This document shows, piece after piece, positions 17,708 to 27,100 of a stretch of 64,000 bases of DNA. Under the pieces are notes generated by a model. The model ran no database searches and was not told where the DNA came from. It saw only the letters and a list, made by a program, of their open reading frames with translations. This DNA is from Devosia soli (lineage in GTDB: Bacteria; Pseudomonadota; Alphaproteobacteria; Rhizobiales; Devosiaceae): positions 124,001 through 188,000 of the forward strand of contig NZ_LAJG01000005.1 of the NCBI RefSeq assembly GCF_000970455.1. The letters are read 5' to 3'. Within the stretch, counting starts at the first letter, position 1, and each line of letters begins with the position of its first letter. Both the position numbers and the translations under genes were made by a program.

Positions 17708-18888
17708 TGAGCTTTCTGAACGACCATATGGCCACACGCATCACCGAGGACGACGGCTCGTTCCGGACCAAGATGCTCGCCATTGCCGCCGGCATGACCA
17801 ATGTCATCGCCATGGGTCGCGGCGATCCCGATTTCCATACGCCAGCCCATATCGTCGAAGCCGGCAAGAAGGCACTCGACGAAAACCAGCATCACTATAC
17901 CGGTCCGCACGGCATCCCCCCGCTCCGCGACGCTATCGCCAAGCATCTCAACGCGGAATATGGCCTCGACTATGCCGCCGACGACATCGCCGTGACAGCA
18001 GGCGTCCAGGAATCCATCACCCTGATCATGCTAGCTTTGATCCAGCCTGGCGACGAGGTGCTGATCACCTCCCCGCGCTTCACCACCTATGACATGGCGG
18101 TGAACCTTGCAGGCGGTGTGCCGGTGCCGGTGCCGACCTTCCAGAAGGACGACTTCGCACTCGACCTCACCGAGATCGAAAAGCGCATCACGCCGAAAAC
18201 CAAGATGTTCGTGCTGGTCTCGCCCAACAATCCGACCGGCGCCGTCACTCCGCCCAACGTCATCCGCGGCATCGCCGATCTCGCGATCAAGCATGACCTC
18301 GTCATCGTTTCCGACGAGATCTACGCCAAGATCATCTACGACGGCTACGAGCACCTTTCCATTGCCTCGATCAAGGGCATGAAGGACCGCACCATCACGC
18401 TCAACGGCTTCTCCAAGACCTATGCGATGACCGGCTGGCGCGTCGGCTACATGGCCGCCCCTGCCGACTTCATCTCGCGCATCACCGACACCCGCCACAC
18501 GCTCTCGATCAACACCTCGACCATCAGCCAATATGCAGCCCTCGCCGCCCTGACCGGCCCGCAGGAGCCAATTGATGCGATGATCGAGGAATACAAGGCG
18601 CGCCGCGATTATCTCCTGCCCGCGCTCGACGAAATGGGCCTCACCTACGGCAAGCCCGGCGGCGCCTTCTACGTCTATATCAACGTTGCTGGCACTGGCA
18701 TGTCGACGCCCGAATTCTGCGAAAAGCTCTTGCGCGAAACCGGCGTCATGCTCTTCCCAGGCACCATGTTCGGCGATCATGACCCGAGCTATATCCGCAT
18801 GTCGTTCCTGCAGCCGCTCGACAAGATCAAGGATGCGGTCGAGCGCATGAAGGGCTTCATCGCCAAGCACGCGAAAGCCGCCGCATGA
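17707..18888 (+). CDS. Class I/II aminotransferase, second copy
   Basis: 393-residue PLP aminotransferase. The PLP lysine is K237 in 'LNGFSKTYAMTGW', with 'SPNNPTGAV' (about 172-180) and 'SDEIYAK'. The ATG at 17707 overlaps the upstream stop and is the true start; a longer in-frame ORF from 17203 lies over the amidohydrolase and is discarded. It is a paralogue of the enzyme at 9520-10725 on the opposite strand, so each operon carries one copy. Different amino-acid products, or the two enantiomers of one, could explain keeping both. Confidence 0.9.
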   Translation: MSFLNDHMATRITEDDGSFRTKMLAIAAGMTNVIAMGRGDPDFHTPAHIVEAGKKALDENQHHYTGPHGIPPLRDAIAKHLNAEYGLDYAADDIAVTAGVQESITLIMLALIQPGDEVLITSPRFTTYDMAVNLAGGVPVPVPTFQKDDFALDLTEIEKRITPKTKMFVLVSPNNPTGAVTPPNVIRGIADLAIKHDLVIVSDEIYAKIIYDGYEHLSIASIKGMKDRTITLNGFSKTYAMTGWRVGYMAAPADFISRITDTRHTLSINTSTISQYAALAALTGPQEPIDAMIEEYKARRDYLLPALDEMGLTYGKPGGAFYVYINVAGTGMSTPEFCEKLLRETGVMLFPGTMFGDHDPSYIRMSFLQPLDKIKDAVERMKGFIAKHAKAAA

Positions 18889-20312
18889 CCGAAAAGCCCA
18901 ATCCCGCCGAAAAATTCGTCGGCATCCAGGTTAGCCCGATCAACTTCATCGACGAGGGCGTCGAAAACCTCCTAGACATCCTTAAGGACCGCGTTGGCGT
19001 CAACGTGCTGATGCTGGGCACCGTGTCCTGGCTTGGCCTCAAGACTGGCCGCTCCATCTCGCACAAGCTCGATGGCTGGCCCGACCATGGCGTGCCCGAA
19101 CCCTTCGCCATGAAGGGCGGCGCCTATTTCGAGCCCGATCCGGCCTATTACAGCGGCACCTTCATCAAGGATTACCGCGCCAAAGACCCAGAGTTCGAAG
19201 GCAAGGACATTCTCGACATGGTCATTGCACCCGCGCATGAGCGGGGAATGAAGGTGTTCATCGAGTTGATGGAGCCGTTCTTCAAATATACCGGTCACGG
19301 TTCGACCAATACCGTCGATATCCCCAACCTCGCCCAGGCCATGGAAGTCGACATTTTCGGCCGCCTCGGCAGCGATCCCTCGACCAGCCATCCAGACTAT
19401 CGCAACTGGATCCTCTCGATGATCGAGGACCAGGTTCGCAATTACGACATCGACGGGGTCATGTGGTGCAACGAGCGCAATTCGCCACTCGATACCCTGA
19501 TCCAGGGCGGCGCCCCTGGCGATTTCTCAACCCACGCCCGTCGCGAAGCCATGGAACGCGGCATCGATGTCGAAGCGTGCCGCCGCGCTCTCATCAATCT
19601 CTACGATTTCGTGCAGGAAGCCGCCTCTGGCAAGGAATTTGCCGATGGCGCCTTCATCACATTTATCCGTACGCTGTTGGCCAATCCCGAAGCGCTGATC
19701 TGGGAAAAGTTCTGGCTCGAGCGCAACAAGGACCTCGACCGCGAGCTTTATGGCCTCGTGAAATGGTGTAAGCCCGGCCTCAGCTTTGGGCTTAACGTCT
19801 GGAACCGCAACCATTTCAATATCTTCCGCCGCGCCCAATGGCCGTGGGAAGAGCAGACCATGTATGCAGATTGGGTGAAGCCCATCACCTACCAGCATCA
19901 GGCTGGCGAAGTGTTCACCAAGGAACTAGGCTTCTTCCAGAAGACCATTCTGCGTGACTTTTCGCCCGATGAAGCGACGGCGGTGCTCTACCGCATTCTC
20001 GGTCTCAACGAGGCTCCCTATGCCAATGTCATCGCTGCAGGCATGGACCCGGACACCTATGTCTTTGGCCAGTGCGCCGATGCGGTAAAGGGCGTAAATG
20101 GCAAGGCCAAGGTTTTCATGGGCCTCGGCGTCGATGCCCCGCGCACCAAGCCCGAAACCGCCAAAATGACCCCCGACATCGCCTACCGGTCGGTTATGGC
20201 GACCTATCGTGCTGGCGGCCATGGGGTGGTGCTGGCCCCAAATTATGCCAGCATGCACCTGACTAATCTTGATGGCGTGGCCAAGGCCCTGACAGAACTG
20301 GGGCTCAAGTAG
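18885..20312 (+). CDS. Unassigned TIM-barrel-like protein, glycosidase-like
   Basis: 475-residue cytosolic protein with no signal peptide. I do not recognise a characterised family. The pattern of strands and helices ('NVLMLGTVSWLG', 'GMKVFIELMEPFF', 'DIDGVMWCNERNSPLD', 'LSFGLNVWNRNHFN', 'HGVVLAPNYASMHL') resembles the beta/alpha barrels of glycoside-hydrolase-like proteins, and 'WCNERNS' carries a glutamate where a catalytic acid might sit. It overlaps the aminotransferase stop (ATGA) and the next start (GTG at 20312), so it belongs to the pathway. It may cleave a glycosidic or C-N bond; function inferred only from fold impression. Confidence 0.7.
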   Translation: MTEKPNPAEKFVGIQVSPINFIDEGVENLLDILKDRVGVNVLMLGTVSWLGLKTGRSISHKLDGWPDHGVPEPFAMKGGAYFEPDPAYYSGTFIKDYRAKDPEFEGKDILDMVIAPAHERGMKVFIELMEPFFKYTGHGSTNTVDIPNLAQAMEVDIFGRLGSDPSTSHPDYRNWILSMIEDQVRNYDIDGVMWCNERNSPLDTLIQGGAPGDFSTHARREAMERGIDVEACRRALINLYDFVQEAASGKEFADGAFITFIRTLLANPEALIWEKFWLERNKDLDRELYGLVKWCKPGLSFGLNVWNRNHFNIFRRAQWPWEEQTMYADWVKPITYQHQAGEVFTKELGFFQKTILRDFSPDEATAVLYRILGLNEAPYANVIAAGMDPDTYVFGQCADAVKGVNGKAKVFMGLGVDAPRTKPETAKMTPDIAYRSVMATYRAGGHGVVLAPNYASMHLTNLDGVAKALTELGLK

Positions 20313-21715
20313 TGGCGGCCTACGACACCATCATCCGCAATGCGGACGTGCTGACAAACAGCGGGCTGAAAACCATCGACGTTGCCATCGCAGGCGGAAA
20401 GATCGCGGCGCTTTTGCCGACGGGGACCGGCGAAGCCATCGGGACCATCGATGGCGCTGGGCAAACTCTTCTGCCCGGCGTCATCGACATCCATTTCCAC
20501 ATTCGGGCCCCGGCTTATCCGGATCGTGGCACGGTCGAGAGCGAAACCAAGGCAGCGGCAGCTGGTGGCATTACAACCCTTTTCGAAATGCCGATCAGCA
20601 AGCCGTGCTGCAATTCCGCAGAACGCATCGAGATGCGTAAAGCGCATTTTGCCGAACATGCCCGGATCAATTTCGGCATCTTTGGCGCGCCGGGCGACCT
20701 GACGCCTGAAGCGGTTGGAGGAATGGCGAATGCTGGCGCGATTGCCTTCAAGATCTTTACGACCGAAGCACCTCCCGGCCGAGACGACGAGTTCTTTGGC
20801 TTGTCGTTTCCCGACGAGGGGGATCAGATGCGCGCGCTCAAGGCAGTTGCAGCAGCTGGTATTCCGATCGTGGTCCATGCCGAAAGCGCCCAGCTGATCG
20901 CAATGTTTGAGACGGCCGCGCAATCGCTCGATCTTGCCAATGCCGATACGCACCTCGCGGCGCGTCCGGCCCTTTGCGAGGCCGTTGCGGTTGCCAAGCT
21001 TCTCACCATGAACATGGAGGCACGGGCCAAGCTGCACATCGCCCATGTCACGAGTGCCCTGACGGTGGACGTCCTGCGCCGGTACAAGGGCACGTCCGAC
21101 TTTTCGGCCGAAACCTGCCCCCACTATCTCTTCCGCACTCATGACGATGTGCGCAAGGCGGGGGTCTTCGCAAAGATCAATCCGCCGGTCCGGCTCCAGG
21201 CCGATCAGGATGCATTGTGGTCCGCGCTGGCAGACGGCACTATCGAGCACGTCACGACCGACCACGCGGCTTTTTCCCACGCCGAAAAGCTGGCAAGCGC
21301 CAAGGATTTCCTGCGCGCGCCTCCAGGTTCGCCGGGATCGGAAATTCTCCTCCCATCCATGCTGGACGCCGTCGCCAAGGGCCGCATATCGCTCGACAAA
21401 GCGATGGCACTTCTCAGCAGCAATGCGGCAGAGCGCTTTGGCCTGGCGAGCAAGGGCCGTATCGAAGTTGGCGCGGATGCCGATATGATCCTCGTTGATT
21501 TCGATGGCACAACCGAGATTTCCAGGGACAATCTCCACACCTTCGCTCGCGATGTCGCGCATCTTTATTACGGCGCGAAATTTTCGGGACGAGTGACGCG
21601 AACAATTGTTGGCGGCAAGACCGTTTTTGATGGCGAAGTTGTCGGCAAAGCGGGAGACGGCCACTTCGTCGCTCCAGACCGGACGATCCGACCCGACACC
21701 AGATTGAGGGCCTGA
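20312..21715 (+). CDS. Dihydroorotase/allantoinase-type amidohydrolase
   Basis: 467-residue cyclic amidohydrolase (AllB/PyrC/hydantoinase group). The complete binuclear metal set is visible: H61 and H63 in 'DIHFHIR', K147 in 'AFKIF' (carbamylated), H189 in 'VVHAES', H245 in 'HIAHVTS' and D317 in 'TTDHAA'. The family 'ETCPHYL' motif is at about 267-273. It opens or closes five- or six-membered ureide rings. The start is GTG at 20312, overlapping the upstream TAG. It is the second ring-opening enzyme of the locus, of a different fold from the PuuE-type protein. A pyrimidine biosynthesis role is unlikely in this operon. Confidence 0.88.
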   Translation: MAAYDTIIRNADVLTNSGLKTIDVAIAGGKIAALLPTGTGEAIGTIDGAGQTLLPGVIDIHFHIRAPAYPDRGTVESETKAAAAGGITTLFEMPISKPCCNSAERIEMRKAHFAEHARINFGIFGAPGDLTPEAVGGMANAGAIAFKIFTTEAPPGRDDEFFGLSFPDEGDQMRALKAVAAAGIPIVVHAESAQLIAMFETAAQSLDLANADTHLAARPALCEAVAVAKLLTMNMEARAKLHIAHVTSALTVDVLRRYKGTSDFSAETCPHYLFRTHDDVRKAGVFAKINPPVRLQADQDALWSALADGTIEHVTTDHAAFSHAEKLASAKDFLRAPPGSPGSEILLPSMLDAVAKGRISLDKAMALLSSNAAERFGLASKGRIEVGADADMILVDFDGTTEISRDNLHTFARDVAHLYYGAKFSGRVTRTIVGGKTVFDGEVVGKAGDGHFVAPDRTIRPDTRLRA

Positions 21716-21718
21716 CCC

Positions 21719-22765
21719 ATGAGTGACGCATTCGCCTCTTCGCCTACGGCACGGACCAACGAACCGCCTCTCCTCGAGGTTGAAGACCTGCAGACTTCTT
21801 TCATCGTCGGCGAGGGACAGGATGTTCGCGCCGTCGACGGCGTCAGCTTCGTCGTCAAAGGTGGTGAAACACTGGCCATCGTCGGAGAGTCCGGCTCGGG
21901 CAAATCCGTGACCAGCCTCTCCATCATGCGGCTTCTGCCCAAGAAGATCGGCCGCATCTCGCGCGGTACCATCCGCCTCCGCGGCAAGGATCTGGTGGGC
22001 TTGCCTGAAGGAGAGATGCGCGCCATTCGCGGCAACGATATCGGCATGATTTTCCAGGAGCCGATGACAAGCCTCAACCCGGTCCACACCATCGGCACCC
22101 AGATCGCCGAAGTGGTGATGCAACATTCCAAGCTGGGCAAGAAGCAGGCGCATCAGCGCGCTATCGAAATGCTCGAACTCGTCGGCATTCCCGAGCCCGT
22201 TCGCCGCGCCAGCCAATATCCGCATGAAATGTCGGGTGGCATGCGGCAGCGTGCCATGATCGCCATGGCGCTTTCATGCGAACCAAGCGTGCTGATTGCC
22301 GACGAGCCGACCACGGCACTCGATGTGACGATCCAGGCGCAAATCCTCGATCTGATGCGCAATCTTCAAGCCAAGATGGGTATGGCGATCGTTTTCATTA
22401 CCCACGATCTCGGCGTCGTCGCCGAAATGGCCGATCGAGTGGTGGTGATGTATGCCGGCCAGGTCGTCGAAACCGGGACGGTCGCCGAAATCTTCACCAA
22501 GCCGCTGATGCCCTACACATCGGGGCTCATGCAGTCGATTCCGCGCATGGGTGAATATGAAGAAAAGACCAGGCTCCAGACCATTCCTGGCTATGTGCCG
22601 CTGTTGACCAAATTGCCTGGCGGGTGCCGCTTCCGCACACGCTGCGCCTTTGCCGAAGACCGCTGCGCAGCGGCCGAACCGCCGCTCGAAGTGCTCGACA
22701 GCGGCCGATCCGTGCGCTGCGTGCGCTGGCGCGAACTCGATCTCAAGACCAAGGCGACGGCATGA
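21719..22765 (+). CDS. OppD/DppD-type ABC transporter ATP-binding protein
   Basis: 348-residue ATPase of a peptide-type importer. Walker A 'GESGSGKS' is at 56-63, the ABC signature 'MSGGMRQR' at about 165-172 and Walker B '[12 protein letters not shown]' follows. The oligopeptide C-terminal extension with conserved cysteines is present ('[16 protein letters not shown]'). It energises import with the OppF partner next to it. The binding proteins are in the divergent operon (1-3061), and no permease lies between. The ATG is at 21719, four bases after the upstream stop. Confidence 0.95.
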   Translation: MSDAFASSPTARTNEPPLLEVEDLQTSFIVGEGQDVRAVDGVSFVVKGGETLAIVGESGSGKSVTSLSIMRLLPKKIGRISRGTIRLRGKDLVGLPEGEMRAIRGNDIGMIFQEPMTSLNPVHTIGTQIAEVVMQHSKLGKKQAHQRAIEMLELVGIPEPVRRASQYPHEMSGGMRQRAMIAMALSCEPSVLIADEPTTALDVTIQAQILDLMRNLQAKMGMAIVFITHDLGVVAEMADRVVVMYAGQVVETGTVAEIFTKPLMPYTSGLMQSIPRMGEYEEKTRLQTIPGYVPLLTKLPGGCRFRTRCAFAEDRCAAAEPPLEVLDSGRSVRCVRWRELDLKTKATA

Positions 22766-23805
22766 CCGAGACATCCTTTCCAACGCCAGTCGCGCCGAGC
22801 GATGCACTGCTCGATGTGCGGCATCTCAAGAAATATTTCCCGATACGCGGCGGCGTCCTGAGCCGCGTCGTCACTAATGTGAAAGCGGTCGACGACGTTT
22901 CGTTTTCGATCCGCCGCGGCGAAGTCGTCGGGCTCGTCGGAGAGTCCGGATCAGGCAAGACCACTGTAGGCCGGACCATCCTGCGATTAGGCGAGCCGAC
23001 CTCGGGCGTCATAGACTTCGATGGCGCCGATATCAGCAAGCTCTCCAAACCTGCCATGCGGCGATACCGCAAGCGGATGCAGATCGTTTTCCAGGACCCC
23101 TACGCCAGTCTCAATCCGCGCGAAAAAATCCGTACCGTTCTCGGTCACGCGCTCGCCGTCCACAATATCGGCACCTCGGCAGATCGCGAAGACCGCATCG
23201 TCGCCATGCTTGAGCAGGTCGGATTGAGCGGGGACTACCTTGACCGCTTTCCGCATGAGTTCTCTGGGGGCCAGCGTCAGCGCATCGGTATTGCGCGCGC
23301 ACTCGCTGTCGAACCCGACTTCATCGTCGCTGACGAGCCGGTTTCGGCCCTCGACGTGTCGATCCAGGCGCAGGTTGTAAACCTACTTGAAGATCTCAAG
23401 GACAAGTTCAGCTTGACCATGCTGTTCATTGCCCACGATCTCGCGGTCGTCGAGCATATCAGCGACCGGGTCATCGTGATGTATCTCGGGCGGATCATGG
23501 AGATCGCGCCGACGCGAACACTTTATCGCAATCCCAACCACCCCTACACCAAGGCCCTGCTCTCCGCGGTGCCTAACCCCGACATCACGGCGCGTAAAGA
23601 CCGGATCATTCTCAAGGGCGATATTCCGAGCCCGATCAACCCACCCTCCGGTTGTGTCTTCCGCACCCGCTGTCCCATCGCGATCGCCGATTGCGCCAAG
23701 GTCGTGCCGGTGCCGGTCGAGGTTTCGCCCGCGCATTTCAGCGCCTGCATTCGCACCGCCCCACAACCCGCCTACGGCCAACTTGCCGCCCAGGATATGC
23801 CATGA
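22762..23805 (+). CDS. OppF/DppF-type ABC transporter ATP-binding protein
   Basis: 347-residue second ATPase of the peptide-type importer. The N-terminal '[14 protein letters not shown]' is typical of OppF/DppF. Walker A 'GESGSGKT' lies at about 60-67, signature '[15 protein letters not shown]', Walker B '[12 protein letters not shown]', and the C-terminal cysteine-containing '[13 protein letters not shown]'. The ATG at 22762 overlaps the OppD stop; the longer in-frame ORF starting at 22624 is a shadow. It pairs with OppD to form the ATPase heterodimer. Confidence 0.95.
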   Translation: MTETSFPTPVAPSDALLDVRHLKKYFPIRGGVLSRVVTNVKAVDDVSFSIRRGEVVGLVGESGSGKTTVGRTILRLGEPTSGVIDFDGADISKLSKPAMRRYRKRMQIVFQDPYASLNPREKIRTVLGHALAVHNIGTSADREDRIVAMLEQVGLSGDYLDRFPHEFSGGQRQRIGIARALAVEPDFIVADEPVSALDVSIQAQVVNLLEDLKDKFSLTMLFIAHDLAVVEHISDRVIVMYLGRIMEIAPTRTLYRNPNHPYTKALLSAVPNPDITARKDRIILKGDIPSPINPPSGCVFRTRCPIAIADCAKVVPVPVEVSPAHFSACIRTAPQPAYGQLAAQDMP

Positions 23806-25475
23806 CCGATCTCGATGTGAAATTCGACCGCTACTACACCTATGACGAGATGACGGAGCGCCTGCGACGGCTGGTCGCTGCTTATCCCGACCTGGCCACG
23901 ATGACCTCGCTCGCCAAGAGCTTCCAGGGTCGCGACGTCTGGCTGATCGAGATCACCAATCCCAAGACCGGCCCGGCAGCTGAAAAGCCCGGCTACTATA
24001 TCGATGGCCAGATTCATGCCGAGGAGCACGCAACCTCGGCAGCGGCGCTTTATGCTGTCTATCACCTGCTGACGAAGTACGGCACCGACGAAGAAGCGAC
24101 GCGCCTTGTCGACACTCAGGTGTTCTATATCCTCCCCCGCATCAATCCCGATGGAGCAGAGCTTTCGCTGGTGCCGCCTTACTACAATTGGTGCGGTAAC
24201 GGCCGCTTCATGCCGGGCGCCGATCGGCTCGAAGGCCTGATCCCTGAAGATATCGACGGCGACGGCTATCTCGTCTGGATGCGCGTACCCGATCCCAAGG
24301 GTGAGTGGAAAAAGAGCGCCAGCAATCCCGACATCATGGTGCAGCGCACGCCTGGCGAGGAAGGCGGCGAATACTATCGCATGTATCCTGAAGGTACCGT
24401 CCGCAACTATGACGGGGTGAATGTTCCGGTCGAAAAGCCATTCGATGGCAATATGAACCGCAACTTCCCGACGCATTGGTCACCGCAGGAATATGGCGCT
24501 GGCATTCATCCGCTGTCCGAGCCGGAAGCGTTCGGCATGGCCAAATTCATCCTCGACCATCCCAATATCTGCGGCATGTGCGCCTATCACACCCATGGCG
24601 GCATTATCCTCAGGCCATCTATGACCAAGCCCGATAGCGCCATGAGCGCGCGGGATATCAATCTCTATAAGGAGATCGGCAAGGTCGGCACGGCGCTGAC
24701 CGGCTACCCGACCGTCTCGATCTACGAAGAATTCACGCCGGACAAATCCGTCGTCCGCCGCGGCGGCCTGATGGATTGGACCTATGAGGAGATGGGCATC
24801 ATCTCCTTCGGCACTGAGCTTTGGGACCTTGAGCGCACCGCCGGCGTTCCGAAGGAAGGCTACTACAACCTCTACCCGCGCAATGAAGAGGTCCAGCAAA
24901 AGGTCTACGACTACGTTAAGGCCAACATGGCCGAAAAAGGTTGGCGCGACTGGAAGCCGTTCGATCATCCGCAGCTCGGCAAGATCGAGATCGGCGGCAT
25001 GGTCAATATCTGGAGCTACCGCAATCCGCCGGGCAATCTGCTCGAAGAGATGGTTCGCCAAAACGTCCTCTTCAATCTCAAGCACGCTGCGGCAGCCCCG
25101 CAGGTCAAGGTCGAGGATGTGAGCATCACCGCCGTCGGCAGCGATCTCTATAAGGTGCGCGCGGTCATCAGCAATTTCGGCTATCTGCCGACCAATCTCT
25201 CGGACGTTGCCATCGCCAATAAGGTGGCAAAGCCCGTCACTGCCTCGATCAGCGTCGACGGCGGTGAGTTGGTGATGAACCCGGAAACGGCCGATCTCGG
25301 CAATCTCGCTGGCCGCAACGAGCGCCTTTATCCATGGTCGCCTTGGGGCCAGCAATGGACCGCCAATGGTCGCCCGACCGAGTGGCTGGTCCGAGCTAGG
25401 CCCGGCTCATCAGTAACCGTCACGAGCCGCTCCGAAAAAGGCGGCACGCATCGGGTCACAACGACAGTCAACTGA
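23802..25475 (+). CDS. M14-family zinc carboxypeptidase
   Basis: 557-residue M14 metallocarboxypeptidase. The zinc ligands H72 and E75 are in '[11 protein letters not shown]', and the third histidine is in 'MCAYHTHGG' (about residue 266). The catalytic glutamate is in 'SFGTELWDL'. An extra C-terminal segment of about 120 residues rich in beta strands follows the catalytic domain ('[19 protein letters not shown]'). No signal peptide is seen, so it probably works in the cytosol on imported peptides. The ATG at 23802 overlaps the OppF stop. It is the last gene of the rightward operon, followed by a strong terminator. Confidence 0.9.
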   Translation: MTDLDVKFDRYYTYDEMTERLRRLVAAYPDLATMTSLAKSFQGRDVWLIEITNPKTGPAAEKPGYYIDGQIHAEEHATSAAALYAVYHLLTKYGTDEEATRLVDTQVFYILPRINPDGAELSLVPPYYNWCGNGRFMPGADRLEGLIPEDIDGDGYLVWMRVPDPKGEWKKSASNPDIMVQRTPGEEGGEYYRMYPEGTVRNYDGVNVPVEKPFDGNMNRNFPTHWSPQEYGAGIHPLSEPEAFGMAKFILDHPNICGMCAYHTHGGIILRPSMTKPDSAMSARDINLYKEIGKVGTALTGYPTVSIYEEFTPDKSVVRRGGLMDWTYEEMGIISFGTELWDLERTAGVPKEGYYNLYPRNEEVQQKVYDYVKANMAEKGWRDWKPFDHPQLGKIEIGGMVNIWSYRNPPGNLLEEMVRQNVLFNLKHAAAAPQVKVEDVSITAVGSDLYKVRAVISNFGYLPTNLSDVAIANKVAKPVTASISVDGGELVMNPETADLGNLAGRNERLYPWSPWGQQWTANGRPTEWLVRARPGSSVTVTSRSEKGGTHRVTTTVN

Positions 25476-25492
25476 GTTCCTGTCCCAACTGG

Positions 25493-25524
25493 CTCCGGTC
25501 CTTCCTGGGACCGGAGTATTTTTT
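25493..25524 (+). terminator. Rho-independent terminator of the rightward operon
   Basis: A perfect nine-base-pair stem CTCCGGTCC/GGACCGGAG (25493-25501 and 25508-25516) is followed by TATTTTTT, 18 bases after the M14 stop. It closes the 13-kb rightward operon; the convergent SDR gene ends inside the T-run. Confidence 0.9.
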
Positions 25525-26248
25525 AGCGGGCAGCTATTTCCTGCACCAGATCCCAGGCCTTAATGCGCTGGTCGTTAAGACCGCTGGCGTCCTGAACGGC
25601 CAGATGCACGAAGGCTGGTGCAAGCTCGATCGGGTCCTTCCAGATTTTCCGCAGTTCCGGCGAATATGTCGTTTCGCTCATCGGTGTGTGCATGGCATGG
25701 CCGGGGGTCACAATGTTGACCGAGACATTGTAGGGCGCGAACTCTTTTGCCAGAGCGCGCGACAGACCTTCGATACCAAACTTCGATGCGCAATAGGTGC
25801 TTTCGTCGACATCGCCGACAATGCCGGCATTGCTGGAAACATTGATGATGGCGCCGGCTCTTTGGGCTTTCATCCCTGGTGCGACGGCTTTGACGCACAG
25901 GAAGGCGCCCTTGAGGTTTACGCCCATCAGACGATCCCAATCCGCGATGGTGACGGCCTCGACCGGCTTGAAGAATATGATGCCGGCATTGTTGATCAGT
26001 ATGTCGATCCGACCCGCCTCAGCTTCGATGGCTTTCAAAGTTGGTTCAATACTTTCGGCGTCGGTGAGATCGAGCTTGCGCGGTCGAATGTCGCCGGGCA
26101 GTTTGGCAATGCCCTGAAGCTCATCCTCCAAGACGTCAAGGGCATAAACGGTAGCGCCTTCCGCACCGTAAAGCTGGGCGATGGCGCGGCCAAGGCCGCG
26201 TGCTGCGCCAGTGACGATGGCAATCTTGCCGTCCAGTTTGCCGCTCAT
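25523..26248 (-). CDS. SDR-family oxidoreductase
   Basis: 241-residue classical short-chain dehydrogenase. The cofactor motif TGAARGLG is at 13-20, 'NNAG' at about 87-90, and the catalytic Y/K are in 'STYCASKFGIEG'. An acidic residue after strand 2 ('YALDVLED') suggests NAD preference. The C-terminus lacks the common 'G..L.VDGG' ending and reads 'NDQRIKAWDLVQEIAAR' instead, as in a subset of SDRs. It is coupled by ATGA to a second SDR upstream. It probably oxidises a hydroxyl of a catabolic intermediate. Confidence 0.87.
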   Translation of the reverse strand: MSGKLDGKIAIVTGAARGLGRAIAQLYGAEGATVYALDVLEDELQGIAKLPGDIRPRKLDLTDAESIEPTLKAIEAEAGRIDILINNAGIIFFKPVEAVTIADWDRLMGVNLKGAFLCVKAVAPGMKAQRAGAIINVSSNAGIVGDVDESTYCASKFGIEGLSRALAKEFAPYNVSVNIVTPGHAMHTPMSETTYSPELRKIWKDPIELAPAFVHLAVQDASGLNDQRIKAWDLVQEIAAR

Positions 26249-27009
26249 GTCGCGATCCTTCCGCCGTCGATAACAAGCCCAATTCCGGTGACGAAGGAAG
26301 ACTGTTTTGAAGCAAGGAACAGCACCGCTTCGCCGATTTCGTCACCCGTGCCCATGCGGCCGAGCGGCGTAATGGACCGCCATTTTTGTTCTAACGCATC
26401 GGGGTCTGCGGCCTTCTCCAGATTTCTCCGGTTCATGCCCGTGTCGATAACGCCCGGATTGATGGCGTTGCAGCGAATGTTGCGGGTCGCATATTCAATG
26501 GCGATGACGCGCGTCATCGACATGATGCCGCCCTTGGATGCCGCATAGCTGAGATTGCCACCGACATTGGCAAAGGCGCTGACGGAGGAGTTGTTGACGA
26601 TGGTACCGCCACCATTGCGCAACAGCGCCGGGATGGCGTGTTTGCAACCGAAAAAGGTGCCCTTGAGGTTGATGTCGATCACGCGCTCGAACAGGGCTTC
26701 AGTGACATCCTCGGAGGGCGTCACCGGCTGTTCAATGCCGGCATTGTTGAAGATGGTATCGAGCCTGCCGTGATCCTTTTCCGCCCGTGCAACCAGCGCG
26801 GCGACCTGGTCTTCTTGAGACACGTCTGTGTGCTGAAAGACAATCGCGAGGCCAGCCGCTTTCGCCTCATCGGCCAAACGCGCGCCCTCTGCGTCATCGA
26901 CATCCCCGACGACGACTTTAGCGCCTTCGCGGGCAAAGAGCATCGCAGTCGATCGCCCCATTCCGCTCGCGCCGCCGGTGATCACGGCAACCATGCCTTC
27001 TAGTCTCAC
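26245..27009 (-). CDS. SDR-family oxidoreductase
   Basis: 254-residue classical SDR with TGGASGMG (about 11-18), 'NNAG', serine in 'NNSSVSAF', and Y/K in 'LSYAASKGG'. It ends with the typical 'GIGLVIDGGRIAT'. D after strand 2 ('VVGDVDDAEG') points to NAD. The start taken is GTG at 27009; an ATG five codons in is an alternative but has its ribosome site too close. It forms a two-gene unit with the SDR downstream and diverges from the RidA gene, sharing a 91-base control region with a GntR-like site. Confidence 0.87.
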   Translation of the reverse strand: MRLEGMVAVITGGASGMGRSTAMLFAREGAKVVVGDVDDAEGARLADEAKAAGLAIVFQHTDVSQEDQVAALVARAEKDHGRLDTIFNNAGIEQPVTPSEDVTEALFERVIDINLKGTFFGCKHAIPALLRNGGGTIVNNSSVSAFANVGGNLSYAASKGGIMSMTRVIAIEYATRNIRCNAINPGVIDTGMNRRNLEKAADPDALEQKWRSITPLGRMGTGDEIGEAVLFLASKQSSFVTGIGLVIDGGRIAT

Positions 27010-27045
27010 ATCTACCCCCAGATTTGGTTTCCAAATCCTACATTA

Positions 27046-27064
27046 TTGTATGCTTGTAATACAA
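27046..27064. promoter_or_regulatory. Probable GntR (FCD) operator between the SDR pair and RidA
   Basis: TTGTATGCTTGTAATACAA contains the perfect dyad TTGTA-A-TACAA (27054-27064), which fits the TNGTNNNACNA consensus of FCD-type GntR regulators. It lies midway between the divergent SDR and RidA starts. Related sequences lie upstream of hyuA (31297-31314) and of the gntR gene itself (32145-32158). Confidence 0.6.
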
Positions 27065-27100
27065 ACTCAAAGTCGTAGATTTGGGCAAACGGAGCATGTG

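Noticed and set aside
20243-22225. 660-residue open frame on the minus strand
   Set aside because: Antisense to the AllB-type amidohydrolase and OppD, both of which show complete catalytic motifs; composition is that of a shadow frame.
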